Shown here in pieces: positions 7,151-15,676 of a stretch of 64,000 bases of DNA (position 1 is the first letter of the stretch; every line of letters starts with the position of its first letter). The notes under the pieces were generated by a model. That model saw nothing but the letters and a program-made list of their open reading frames with translations. It searched no databases and was not told where the DNA came from. Source of the stretch: Actinomadura xylanilytica (GTDB lineage Bacteria; Actinomycetota; Actinomycetes; Streptosporangiales; Streptosporangiaceae); the NCBI RefSeq assembly GCF_030283145.1, contig NZ_JASNWE010000002.1, positions 868,001-932,000 on the forward strand, given 5' to 3'. A program made the translations under genes and the position numbers.

Positions 7151-7585
7151 CTCTGAGGGGTGAGCGTGCTGGACGTCGTCGGACGTTAGCGCGGCTGACC
7201 GTCGGTCCACGCCACGGGAAGGCAGACCTGGCCAGTTCGGACAACTCGGAACACCCAGCCAGGACGCGCGTCGCCGTTCGAATAGGAGCCGCTTCCCCCC
7301 CCGGAGGAGCCGGCCCCCTCCGATACAGCGCGAACGTTCCAAACCCGCCCCGTCCGCTGACACCACCCCACCCGGCACCGCGGACTGCCCTGAGGCCCAC
7401 CCCGCTTGCGGCTCGCCCAGCTTCAGGATCTCTGGGCCTACGCCTCGTCATCACAGCAGGTCGCGGCCATATCCGACCGAAACTTCGTCAGTGCTACCGG
7501 CACCCCGACAGGTTGCGGAATGCATCGGCAGGGAGCCCCGGGGTCGGCCGCCGCTGCGCGGGGTTTTGGTCGGGATCGGCGGGTG
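7151..7585. other. No supportable gene
   Basis: About 430 bases with several short overlapping frames but no domain, no convincing ribosome site and no clear repeat. Composition is slightly less GC-rich than neighbours. Probably decayed sequence continuous with the Ig-like fragment. Confidence 0.4.
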
Positions 7586-8821
7586 CTATCGCAGTTGGTC
7601 GCGGCGGCGGGTCAGGTAGGCGGTCTCGGCGGTGTTGCCGGCCAGTTCGATGGCTTTGTCGTAGGCGGCGCGTGACTGCTGGCTTTGGCCGAGCCGGCGT
7701 AGCAGGTCGGCGCGGGTGGCGTGGTAGGCGTGATAGTCGGCCAGGTTGTCCTGGAGGCGGTCGATGGCTGCCAGTGCCACCTGCGGGCCGTCGAGCTCGG
7801 CGACCGCGATGGCCCGGTTGAGGGCGATGATCGGCGAGGGGTCGAGGCGGGCGAGCTGGTCGTAGAGGGCGAGGATCTGCGACCAGTCGGTGTCGCGCAT
7901 GTCGCGGGCGGAGGTGTGGACGGCGTTGATCGCGGCGAGGATCTGGTAGCGGCCCGGAGCCGCCCCGGCGGCGGCAGCGGCGAGGCGCTCGCGCACCAGC
8001 CGGTGACCTTCGGCGATCAGCGTCGCGTCCCAGGCCCCGCGGTCCTGCTCGTCCAGGGGGACCAGTTCGCCGCTGGCCGAGACCCGGGCGGGGCGGCGGG
8101 CCTCGGTGAGGAGCATCAGCGCCAGCAGCCCGGTCACCTCACCGTCGCCGGGCAGGAGGGTACGGATCAGGCGGGTGAGCCGGATCGCCTCGGCGGTCAA
8201 GTCGTGACGTAGGGGATCGGTGTCGGGGCCGGTGGCCAGGTAGCCCTCGTTGAACACCAGGTACAGGACGGCGAGCACGCCAGACACGCGTGCCGGGAGA
8301 TCCTCCACAGCCGGCACGCGATAGGGGATGCGAGCCGCCTTGATCTTGGCCTTCGCGCGGGTGATGCGCTGCTCCATGGTGGTCCCCTGCACCAGGTAGG
8401 CGCGGGCGATCTCGGGCACGGTCAGACCGCCGACCATGCGCAGGGTCAGCGTCACGCGGGTCTGCATCGCCAGCGCCGGGTGACAGCAGGTGAAGATCAG
8501 CCGGAGCCGGTCGTCGTCGATGGCGCCGACAGGCTCGGGTGGGGTGTTGTCGTACACCATCTGAGCCTCCTTGTGCTTGTCGTCGCGCTTGTTCTCGCGC
8601 CGGATCCGGTCGATGGCCTTGCGGTTGGCGGTGGTGGTCAGCCAGGCGCCGGGGTTGGGCGGTACGCCGTCGGTAGGCCACCGCTCGACGGCGGTCGCGA
8701 ACGCCTCGGCCGCGGCCTCCTCGGCGATGTCGAGATCACCGAAGCGCCTGGTCAGGGAGGCGATCACCCGCGCCCACTCCGCGTGGTGGGCCCGGGTGAT
8801 CGCCTCCTCGACGTCGCTCAC
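7586..8821 (-). CDS. ECF sigma factor, ECF42 type
   Basis: 411 residues. Region 2 lies at about 1-80 (ARVIASLTRRFGDLDIAEEAAAEAFATAVERWP and NPGAWLTTTANRKAIDRIRRE), region 4 at ~110-165 (LTLRMVGGLTVPEIARAYLVQGTTMEQRITRAKAKI), then a ~240-residue helical C-terminal extension (DUF6596/SnoaL-unlike, TPR-like end SPIIALNRAIAVAELDGPQVALAAI). That extension and an upstream DGPF-domain gene define ECF42. The GTG at 8821 overlaps the DGPF stop by four bases, so translation is coupled. No anti-sigma gene is present, as usual for the group; the extension may regulate activity. Confidence 0.9.
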   Translation of the reverse strand: MSDVEEAITRAHHAEWARVIASLTRRFGDLDIAEEAAAEAFATAVERWPTDGVPPNPGAWLTTTANRKAIDRIRRENKRDDKHKEAQMVYDNTPPEPVGAIDDDRLRLIFTCCHPALAMQTRVTLTLRMVGGLTVPEIARAYLVQGTTMEQRITRAKAKIKAARIPYRVPAVEDLPARVSGVLAVLYLVFNEGYLATGPDTDPLRHDLTAEAIRLTRLIRTLLPGDGEVTGLLALMLLTEARRPARVSASGELVPLDEQDRGAWDATLIAEGHRLVRERLAAAAAGAAPGRYQILAAINAVHTSARDMRDTDWSQILALYDQLARLDPSPIIALNRAIAVAELDGPQVALAAIDRLQDNLADYHAYHATRADLLRRLGQSQQSRAAYDKAIELAGNTAETAYLTRRRDQLR

Positions 8822-9141
8822 TGGAACGGCCGCACCTCGATCTTCCGATCGCAGATCCTCGACGCCTCGGCGGCGAGCTTGAGCGCCACATCCAGATCGA
8901 GGGCCTCCCACACCCAGACGCCGGCGAGGTACTCCTTCGACTCCACGAAAGGCCCGTCGCTGAACACCGCCTGCTCGCCCCGGTTGTCGATGACGGTGGC
9001 CGTGTCGGGCGAGGCGAGTCCGCCCGCGAAGACCCAGTGGCCCTCGGCGATCAGTCGTTCGTTGAACGCGCTGATGGCAGGCCGCCTGTCCGTGCTGCCG
9101 GGATCGCTCTTGTCATCGATCACGGAAACCAGGTACTGCAT
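8818..9141 (-). CDS. DGPF/YCII-domain protein linked to ECF42
   Basis: 107 residues: MQYLVSVIDDKSD at the start and the signature SDGPFVESKEYLAGVWVWEA in the middle identify the YCII-related DGPF family. Genes of this family are the usual operon partners and regulatory targets of ECF42 sigma factors. The stop overlaps the sigma start by four bases. Biochemical role is not established. Confidence 0.88.
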   Translation of the reverse strand: MQYLVSVIDDKSDPGSTDRRPAISAFNERLIAEGHWVFAGGLASPDTATVIDNRGEQAVFSDGPFVESKEYLAGVWVWEALDLDVALKLAAEASRICDRKIEVRPFQ

Positions 9142-9194
9142 CTAAAGATCATCTCCTGCGGTGTCAAGACAGCGTGGTTCGGTGGTCAGGGACC

Positions 9195-9803
9195 TCAAGC
9201 CGTTGCATACCGCGGGCGACCGGCCGGCCGGTAGACCTGGATCGTCACGCCCCTGGAGTCGACCCGCGACTCGACCAGGTCGAGCGCAAGATCCGGACCG
9301 GTCTCCGGGAACAGTCTCGCGCCCAGGCCAACGATCACCGGGATCACGATCAGAGTCATCTCATCGACCAGATCGTTGGCCAGCAGCCACCGGACCAGGG
9401 CGCCGCTCCCGTGCACCTGCAGCTCACCCCCGGGCTTGGCCTTCAGCTCGCCGATGGCCGCCGCGAGGTCACCGCGGAGAACGGTCGTGTCCTCCCAACG
9501 CGGCGCGGTGAGCGTGGTCGAGGCAACGTACTTGGGGGCCTTGTTCAAGGCCACGCCGATGGGATGTGCGCGCATCTGGTCGATTGATCCCCAGGAGCCG
9601 GCGAACAACTCATAGGTGCGCCGGCCGAACAGGAACGCCTCGGCGCGCTGGTAGGCCTGCGTGATGAACGTCCTGGTCCCGTCGTCGCCCTTCCCCAGGG
9701 CCCATCCGCCGCGCTCGAACCCATTCGGGTGGTCGTCCGTGGGGGCGCCGTTGTTCTGCATGACTCCATCAATGGAGATCTGGGTCATGGTCGTCAGCTT
9801 CAT
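9195..9803 (-). CDS. Dihydrofolate reductase-fold (RibD C-terminal) protein
   Basis: 202 residues. MKLTTMTQISIDGVMQ and GFERGGW at the N-terminus, AEAFLFGRRTYELFAGSWG, then ELQVHGSGALVRWLLANDLVDEMTLIVIPVIVGLGARLFPE form the RibD_C/DHFR-like fold used by pyrimidine reductases and many actinobacterial proteins of unknown substrate. The ATG at 9803 is preceded by AAGGAACCG. It lies 53 bases upstream of the DGPF and ECF42 genes on the same strand and probably belongs to their operon; such reductases are common ECF42 neighbours. Confidence 0.8.
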   Translation of the reverse strand: MKLTTMTQISIDGVMQNNGAPTDDHPNGFERGGWALGKGDDGTRTFITQAYQRAEAFLFGRRTYELFAGSWGSIDQMRAHPIGVALNKAPKYVASTTLTAPRWEDTTVLRGDLAAAIGELKAKPGGELQVHGSGALVRWLLANDLVDEMTLIVIPVIVGLGARLFPETGPDLALDLVESRVDSRGVTIQVYRPAGRPRYATA

Positions 9804-10620
9804 GATCGCGGTTCCTTTGCCTTGGCGCCGCTCCTTGCTGGCGGCCTCACCCCTGCTACGAACACCACCGCCCCGATCCGACACCGCCTCCCGGACTTCT
9901 TTGAAGAATCTTCCGGGACGCCGGTCGTCAGCGACCCGACAACACGACAGTTTCGGCGACAGCGCTCCACCACCTCAAACGCGCCCAGTGCGGACAAGCT
10001 CTTGGACCAGATCGATCACGAAGATCCACCAGTGGTGGCGGGCGTCGAACGGCTCGGGCGCGAGGGCAACCTCGTCGTTGGCGTAGCCGGCTGCAAGGCC
10101 ATCAACGCCGGCCAGACCATCCGCTCGGTCCGCCTCACTGCCCCGCTCACGCTGCACCATGCCGCACCGCAACAGAGCGCCGCCCTGGCCGACCACGCCG
10201 CCGGACCGACCGTCCGCAAGGCGCACCGGGTGTACTCCACCCGCATCGCCGCCGTCGATCAGCCACTGCCGCCAGGCAATCGACCAACACCCCAGCCAGT
10301 GCCGTCCCCTACATCACCCTCACCGCCATCGCCGGCTCGCTGCGCTACGCACGGCAGGGGTGCACGCGCACTTGCCTGATGTGGCTCAACAGTCCTCAAG
10401 CGGTGACCAGCTAAGCTAGGGCGGCTGAAATCACCGCGTTCCGCGCTACCCCACTTTGCACGCATCCGTGATCCGGGATGAGGACCTGACGGCGCCCCCG
10501 AACAGGACGCTGTGCTGGCCGCCCGCTAGGCCACCAAGTGGAACCGCGAAGACCGCCGCACTGCCTGAGCTCTCCGCAACCCGGTCCTGACGTGGCCGTC
10601 CCGGGCCTCATCGATGCTCG
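9804..10620. other. No supportable gene
   Basis: Over 800 bases with only short, overlapping, low-quality frames on both strands and no recognisable domain. It lies between the ECF42 operon and the transposon-accessory fragment, and its coding signal is weak compared with neighbours. It is most simply degraded accessory DNA; no terminal repeats were found by eye. Confidence 0.4.
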
Positions 10621-10623
10621 GCG

Positions 10624-10812
10624 TCATTGACTGTGCATCCCTTCCGGCGAGATGGCTGCTGGAGTCTCCTGCGGCGCCGGCGTTGGATTGTCGGGGAGTG
10701 GGGTGAGGCCACTTGAGCGCTCAAGCTGCTGACGAAGGCGCCCGTTGTCTTCCTTGAGGTCGTGGGCGTGCAGGGTCAGGGCCTGGATCTGGGTTGCCTG
10801 CGCCGGTGCCCT
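10624..10812 (-). mobile_element. C-terminal fragment of a DUF6262/TnpC-like transposon protein
   Basis: Reading leftward the frame gives ATQIQALTLHAHDLKEDNG, RLRQQLERSS and ends at a TGA (10624-10626). The coiled-coil K-x-x-N-x-x-L-R-x-x-L pattern resembles the C-terminus of DUF6262 proteins, accessory subunits of Tn554-type site-specific recombinases. There is no start: the frame abuts the broken M64 peptidase gene at about 10812. The fragment suggests an element once inserted here. The assignment rests on a short coiled coil. Confidence 0.4.
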
Positions 10813-11299
10813 TGACGAGGTCGGCGTAGGTCTTGGCGGCGTCGGAGTCCATGACCAGCAGCCGCTGGAGCCCGTCCTGCTCGCAACCGCTCCGGAATGC
10901 CATGCTCAGCGGCGTCGTCCGGTGCGGGGCGGACAGCTCCGGATCGCAGCTCACCCCGGACTCGGGTGAGGTGATCTCCACGGCGTACACGTTGACGTAG
11001 CTGCGGTAGGACTTGAACGGCTCAAGGGCCCACAGGTCGTTCAGGTGCCGGTCGAGGTCGGCGCGGAACGCGGGCATGTCCGCGGCGGTGTACCCGTCGC
11101 CCATGACCACCAGGTTGAACCGCTTGGCCGGATCGCCGGTCACCTGGATCGGCACCACCATCGCCGGGGCGGTGCCGGCCGCGGCCGGCGGCGGCGCGGC
11201 GAGCATCGTCAGCGGCACGGCGGCGGACAGCACCGCCGCTGTGATCTTCCTGACCTTCGGGTCGGCCCCCCGACCGGTCCTCGACTCCGCTCTCGGCAC
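10813..11299 (-). pseudogene. Truncated secreted peptidase M64 (IgA peptidase-like)
   Basis: From the GTG at 11299 (GAGGAGG seven bases upstream) a basic N-terminus and hydrophobic segment (KITAAVLSAAVPLTMLAA) form a signal peptide. The mature part carries the M64 N-terminal signature FNLVVMGDGYTAADMPAF, then DLWALEPFKSYRSYVNVYAVEITSPESGVSCDP and LLVMDSDAAKTYADLV. The zinc motif HExxHxxGH should follow but the homology stops near 10813 and the sequence continues into a transposon-like fragment. Active enzyme cannot be made. Confidence 0.7.
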
Positions 11300-11461
11300 G
11301 CGCGAACCTCCTCGGGGCGCGCACGGTGGACGAGATCGGTCCAGGGGGACGGCGTGCCCGCTTCGTCCGCCGATCGGGCGGGTTGAGCGGATTATTGAGA
11401 GAAGATCCGATTTTGTCGTCACCTCCCCGGAGGAGAAGTCGCCCTCGGGCGAGGACCGCCG

Positions 11462-12331
11462 TCAGCCGAGCGCGGTCAGCCGGCCGACCTCGTCGCCCGT
11501 CAGCGTCACCGACGCCGCGGCGAGGTTGTCCTCCAGATGCGCGACCTTGGACGTGCCGGGGATGGGCAGTACCACCGGCGACCGGTGCAGCAGCCACGCC
11601 AGCGCGAGCTGCGCCGGGGAGGCGCCGTGCCGGGCCGCCGCCTCGTCCAGGACGCCGCCCGGCCCGGCCAGCTTGCCGGTGGCCAGCGGGAACCAGGGGA
11701 TGAACGCGATGCCCTGCTCGGCGCAGTGGGCCAGCACGTCCTCGGACTTGCGCGAGGCGAGGTTGTAGAGGTTCTGCACCGAGACGATCTCGACGTGCTC
11801 GCGCGCCGCCGCCACCTCCTCCACCGTCACCTCGGAGAGTCCGATGTGGCGGATCTTGCCCTCGTCCCGCAGATCGCGCAGCGCGCCGAGCTGCTCGTCC
11901 AGCGGGACCTTCGCGTCGATGCGGTGCAGCTGGTAGAGGTCGATGCGCTCCAGCCTCAGCCGCCGCAGGCTCATCTCCACGCACTGCCGCAGGTACTCGG
12001 GACGGCCCACCGGCTGCCACTGGCCCGGGCCCTGCCGGGTGAACCCGCCCTTGGTCGCGATGACCAGGTCGGCGGGGTACGGGTGCAGCGCTTCGGCGAT
12101 CAGGTCCTCGCTGACGAACGGACCGTAGGAATCGGCCGTGTCGATCAGGTTCACGCCCAGCTCGACGGCCCGGCGCAGCACCCGGACCGCCTCCGGCCTG
12201 TCAGCGGGCTCGCCCCAGGCGCCCTTGCCGGTGAGGCGCATCGCGCCGTACCCGAGCCGGTGCACGGGAAGGTCTCCACCGAGGGAGAAGGTGCCGCTCG
12301 CCGCGACGGGCCGATCGGTCGATTCGGTCAT
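11462..12331 (-). CDS. Aldo/keto reductase
   Basis: 289 residues, full length for a compact [13 protein letters not shown] begins the barrel; the catalytic tetrad is visible as D and Y in DTADSYG, K in ATKGG and H in [14 protein letters not shown] and a C-terminal [14 protein letters not shown] match the NADP-binding end of the YdbC/AKR group. It would reduce aldehydes or ketones with NADPH; substrate unknown. The ATG at 12331 has AAAGGGGAT upstream. Confidence 0.9.
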   Translation of the reverse strand: MTESTDRPVAASGTFSLGGDLPVHRLGYGAMRLTGKGAWGEPADRPEAVRVLRRAVELGVNLIDTADSYGPFVSEDLIAEALHPYPADLVIATKGGFTRQGPGQWQPVGRPEYLRQCVEMSLRRLRLERIDLYQLHRIDAKVPLDEQLGALRDLRDEGKIRHIGLSEVTVEEVAAAREHVEIVSVQNLYNLASRKSEDVLAHCAEQGIAFIPWFPLATGKLAGPGGVLDEAAARHGASPAQLALAWLLHRSPVVLPIPGTSKVAHLEDNLAAASVTLTGDEVGRLTALG

Positions 12332-12385
12332 GACGATCCCCTTTGTCTCCCTCTCATTTGATCACCCGCGCCGGACGGCCGGAGA

Positions 12386-13176
12386 TCAGCGCTTGCCCTG
12401 CTGCCCGTCGGCCAGCCCCCGGGCGACCCGGTCGCCGCCCGTGCGGCGCAGCACCGCGGCGGACAGCGCGGGCGCGGCCCCGCCGAGCAGCGCGCCCAGC
12501 CGCAGGCCGAGCGGCGCCACGTCGATCTCGCCGACGTTCCGCTCGACGGCCCGGACGGTGGCCCGCGCGACGTCCTGCGGGGTGCGGGTCCCGACGCCGC
12601 GCGGCAGCCGTACCCGCGCGTCGGCGAACATGCCCGCGTCCCGGATGAACCCCGGGAACACCGTCGACACGCCGACGCCGTGAGGGCGCATGTCCTCGCG
12701 CAGCGCCAGCGCGAAGCCGCGCATCCCGAACTTGGTGGCGTTGTAGAGCGACGCGTGCCCGGACGCGGTCTTGCCGGACAGCGACGACACGAAGACCAGG
12801 TGCCCGCGGCCACGGCCGGCCATCTGCGCGCCGGCCAGCTTGGCCATCACGATCGGGGCCCGCAGGTTCACCTCCAGCGCACGGTCGATCTCCTCGACCG
12901 AGTAGCCGTCGAGCAGCCCGGACGCGGGCAGCGCGGCGTTGGCCACCAGCACGTCCACCCGGCCCGCCGCGGCCAGCAGCTCCTCGGCCGCGCCGCGTTC
13001 GGCGAGGTCGGCGGCGATGGCCGTCCCGCCGAGCCGTTCGGCCAGCGGTTCGAGCACGTCGGCCCGCCGCCCGGTGAGTACCACCTTGCCGCCCCGCGCG
13101 GCGAGCGCGGTGGCGAGGACCCGCCCGATGCCGCCGACGCGCCTGTCAGCAGAACGTTCGCACCGCGAAGATCCAT
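12386..13176 (-). pseudogene. Short-chain dehydrogenase with N-terminal frameshift
   Basis: The ATG at 13176 begins MDLRGANVLLTGAS, a normal SDR start, but the glycine motif continues (GGIGRVLATALAARGG) only in another frame. One G appears to be missing at about 13134-13138. From there the frame is intact: LVANAALPASG, VFVSSLSGK (catalytic Ser), SLYNATKFGMRGFA (YxxxK) and VFPGFIRDAGMF, to a C-terminal helical region. This is either a real frameshift or a base-call error; if the latter it is a functional ~263-residue oxidoreductase. The aldo/keto reductase lies just downstream on the same strand. Confidence 0.7.
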
Positions 13177-13221
13177 GGCGGAAATGATCGCACCGACGGC
13201 CCGGCCCGCAAAGGGGATGGC

Positions 13222-13437
13222 TCACATGCCGAGCCGCCAGAGCAGCAGGATGAGCGACGAGAGGACGAGCCCGGCGGAGCCGAGCGGCACCTCACCGAGC
13301 GCGATCAGCGCCGCGCAGCCCAGCGCCGTGGCGGTGGCGACCAGCAGCATGCCGCGTCCCCCGGGCTCGCCCGGCTCCCGGACGAGCCGCGGCTCCAGTT
13401 CGCGCTCCCAGAGCCCGAAGTCGTCCTCTGCCCTCAT
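13222..13437 (-). CDS. Small membrane protein of unknown function
   Basis: 71 residues. An acidic/basic cytoplasmic N-terminus (MRAEDDFGLWERELEPRLV) precedes two close hydrophobic helices (about 30-47 and 50-68). The ATG at 13437 is the likely start. No family recognised. Confidence 0.5.
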   Translation of the reverse strand: MRAEDDFGLWERELEPRLVREPGEPGGRGMLLVATATALGCAALIALGEVPLGSAGLVLSSLILLLWRLGM

Positions 13438-13652
13438 CAGGACTCCCTGACCGTCGTCGCCCACCCCGCCCTCGCCGCGCCCCGGCAGCCCGACGGCACC
13501 GATCCCGGTTGGACGATCAGTCCGATAACGGCGAGTGGGTGCGGAGCGCCCGGGATCGGTTGCTAGGCTGCGGAGAGCCCTGGGGGAGTACTCACTGAAC
13601 CGATTGATTCCCCGGGAATGGCTTTCATAGTCGAGGTGAAGGGGTCCCCACC

Positions 13653-13772
13653 GTGAAGAAGCTGCTGATTCTCGCCGTTGTCGCTCTTGGCGGCTTCGCT
13701 GTCTGGCGCCGGCTCCAGCAGGACCGCGCCGAACTGGACCTGTGGACCGAGGCCACGTCCTCCGACAGCTGA
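13653..13772 (+). CDS. DLW-39 family microprotein
   Basis: A 39-residue protein starting at GTG 13653, eight bases after AAGGGG. It has a single N-terminal hydrophobic helix (LLILAVVALGGFAVW), a basic stretch and the defining DLW (ELDLWTEA) near the end; its length equals the family name. DLW-39 proteins are conserved beside the gyrA/tRNA-Ala region of actinobacteria and are of unknown function. Position just before tRNA-Ala supports the call and the origin-proximal location. Confidence 0.85.
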   Translation: MKKLLILAVVALGGFAVWRRLQQDRAELDLWTEATSSDS

Positions 13773-14011
13773 CCCACCGGCGGTAGCCGGTCGAAGACAT
13801 GATCTCGACGCGGGCCCCGGCGTGAGCGGAGCAGAGCGGATCACCCTCGCCTGCCCCGATCTCGCCGGGACCACTGTCGCCGCCCGCCGGTGCCATCCAC
13901 GTGCCGCCCGGCGCGATGGAGGTCCCGGCCCGGCGGAGTGCCTCGATCTCGTCCCGTGGTGCACGATGAGGGCCGCACCCGGGTAGGCTTGGCGCGCCCG
14001 CGAGGGCCTCT

Positions 14012-14084
14012 GGGGCCATAGCTCAGTTGGCAGAGCACTGGCTTTGCAAGCCAGGTGTCCGGGGTTCGAATCCCCGTGGCTCCA
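14012..14084 (+). tRNA. tRNA-Ala (anticodon TGC)
   Basis: 73 bases folding as a complete cloverleaf: acceptor GGGGCCA/TGGCTCC with the alanine identity pair G3-U70, D-arm GCTC...GAGC, anticodon arm CTGGC-TTTGCAA-GCCAG and T-arm CGGGG-TTCGAAT-CCCCG. CCA is not encoded at the 3' end. Confidence 0.97.
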
Positions 14085-14090
14085 CCCCAA

Positions 14091-14133
14091 CGAAAGCCCA
14101 GGTAGGGAAGCATCTTCCCGTCCTGGGCTTTCG
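14091..14133. terminator. Intrinsic terminator after tRNA-Ala
   Basis: CGAAAGCCCAGG (14091-14102) pairs perfectly with CCTGGGCTTTCG (14122-14133) over 12 bp. It lies between the tRNA and the convergent PrsW gene and could serve both strands. Confidence 0.8.
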
Positions 14134-14141
14134 TCGTTGAG

Positions 14142-15098
14142 TCACGGGTGCCCGGGAGGTCCGGGAGTCGGGGTGGTTCTCTCCGGGGGCCGGGGCGCTT
14201 CCGGAGGTGCCGGGGGTTCGGCGCGGCGGGAGTGGGTGGCTTCGGCGCGCAGCCAGGACAGGGCGATGATCGAGATGACGATGAGGCCCAGCCAGTTGAT
14301 GAGGGTGATCAGGTGGCCCTGCGTGTCGGTGGCGCGGGGCAGGTAGCCGCGCTCCAGGAGCTCGTACTGCCAGGGGGTGCCGGTCAGGAAGAGGGACAGC
14401 CCGATCGCGATGCCGTGCATGGAGTCCCACAGCGCGTGCAGCAGGGCCACGCCGAGGTAGGCCAGCAGCAGCCCGCCGGTGATGCGCCAGCGGCGGCCGG
14501 CGACGGCGAACAGGACGCCGCCGAGGATCGACGTCCACAGGCCGTGGCCGAGCGGGGCCAGCACGCCGCGCAGGATCTCGGTCTCGACCATCGAGCGGAC
14601 GCTGATCCCCTGCGTGGTGAACAGTGAGTTGAGGGCGTACCCCGAGCTCTCGAACGAGGCGAAGCCGAAGCCGACGGTGGCGCCGAGGACCAGGCCGTCG
14701 CGGGTGGTGCGCGGGTGCACGTGGCGGGCGACGAACATCAGCGCGAGGAGCTTGACGCCCTCCTCGATCAGCCCGACGCCGAAGTACATCCACAGCGACG
14801 GGTGCAGCAGGTAGGTCTCCAGGACGGACGCGCCGAGCACACCGAGCACACCGCCGATCACGAACGCCGAGAAGAGCAGCGGAACGGTGATCTCGCCCGC
14901 CCTGCCGTGCTCGTACGCCCAGACCACGAACGTGACCGGCACCAGGAAGCTGCCGAGCAGCACCACGGTGGGCAGGAGGTTGGTGTTCGCGGTGGCCACG
15001 GTGACCACGACCGAGGCCGCCCACAGCGCCAGCCCGGTCCAGAAGACCCGCAGCCAGCGCCGTCGCGGCTTCGTCTGTCCGCGCGTGGTCGCCACCAT
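14142..15098 (-). CDS. PrsW family intramembrane metalloprotease
   Basis: 318 residues with about eight membrane helices. The PrsW/CPBP-like motifs are present in order: IEEGVKLLAL (EExxK), FASFESSGY (FxxxE), LGHGLWTS and LLHALWDS (histidines). In other bacteria PrsW makes the site-1 cut in anti-sigma factors; substrates here are unknown. The C-terminus is a Pro-rich cytoplasmic tail. Start: ATG at 15098 with GGGGGGACG upstream; an in-frame ATG at 15140 adds 14 residues and is less well placed. Confidence 0.85.
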   Translation of the reverse strand: MVATTRGQTKPRRRWLRVFWTGLALWAASVVVTVATANTNLLPTVVLLGSFLVPVTFVVWAYEHGRAGEITVPLLFSAFVIGGVLGVLGASVLETYLLHPSLWMYFGVGLIEEGVKLLALMFVARHVHPRTTRDGLVLGATVGFGFASFESSGYALNSLFTTQGISVRSMVETEILRGVLAPLGHGLWTSILGGVLFAVAGRRWRITGGLLLAYLGVALLHALWDSMHGIAIGLSLFLTGTPWQYELLERGYLPRATDTQGHLITLINWLGLIVISIIALSWLRAEATHSRRAEPPAPPEAPRPPERTTPTPGPPGHP

Positions 15099-15169
15099 CG
15101 CCGTCCCCCCAACCACGATCGGTAGCGGGAACGTACCCATGGGTGATCGTCACTGAACCTGCGTCCTGG

Positions 15170-15364
15170 TCACAGGAAGTAGCGGACGGCGATGTACCCC
15201 CAGGCCATCAGCGTGCTCAGGAACGTGACGATGATGCCGTACCGGGTGAACTGCCACAACGAGATGCGGTGCCGCCGCCGCGCCGTCCCCGCGCCCGCGG
15301 AGCCACGGGACGTGCGGGTACCGGACGGGGAAGAGCCCCGCGTCGAGACCGGAGTGGGCGACAT
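15170..15364 (-). CDS. Small single-helix membrane protein
   Basis: 64 residues starting at ATG 15364 (GAGAAGG upstream). A Ser/Arg/Thr-rich basic N-terminus (to ~residue 38) is followed by one helix (YGIIVTFLSTLMAWGYIAV) ending RYFL. No family recognised. It precedes the PrsW gene on the same strand by 71 bases. Confidence 0.5.
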   Translation of the reverse strand: MSPTPVSTRGSSPSGTRTSRGSAGAGTARRRHRISLWQFTRYGIIVTFLSTLMAWGYIAVRYFL

Positions 15365-15676
15365 CACGCGGCCTTCTCCGGGACCGGCCGACCGGGCCCG
15401 TCTTCGGCATCGTCCTCGACCGCTGATCTGCCCGCTCGGCGCGCGCGGCGGGCCGCGCCGAGCGGGTTCGGCGGCCGGTGCCGACGAAACGGAAAGACGG
15501 CGCCGGGGGGCGTGTGGAAGAGTGATCCGACCGGTGCGGGGCATAAGGAGGTACCCCGACGACGTTAGACTGAGCAAATCACTCTTACGACGCCCAAGGC
15601 GTCTGGCTCGTCCTTGCAGCCCACTGATCTGATCGTGGTGCCTCCCGAGACGTGCCCCCCTCTCGGAAGGTACTGC
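15365..15676 (+). promoter_or_regulatory. Upstream region and probable leader of the DEAD-box helicase
   Basis: No gene is supported here. A short hairpin GACGCC-CAA-GGCGTC (15589-15603) lies about 75 bases before the helicase start, in a stretch less GC-rich than the surroundings (15561-15590). DEAD-box helicase messages often have long structured leaders, so this may be a 5' untranslated region; no known riboswitch was recognised. Confidence 0.35.
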
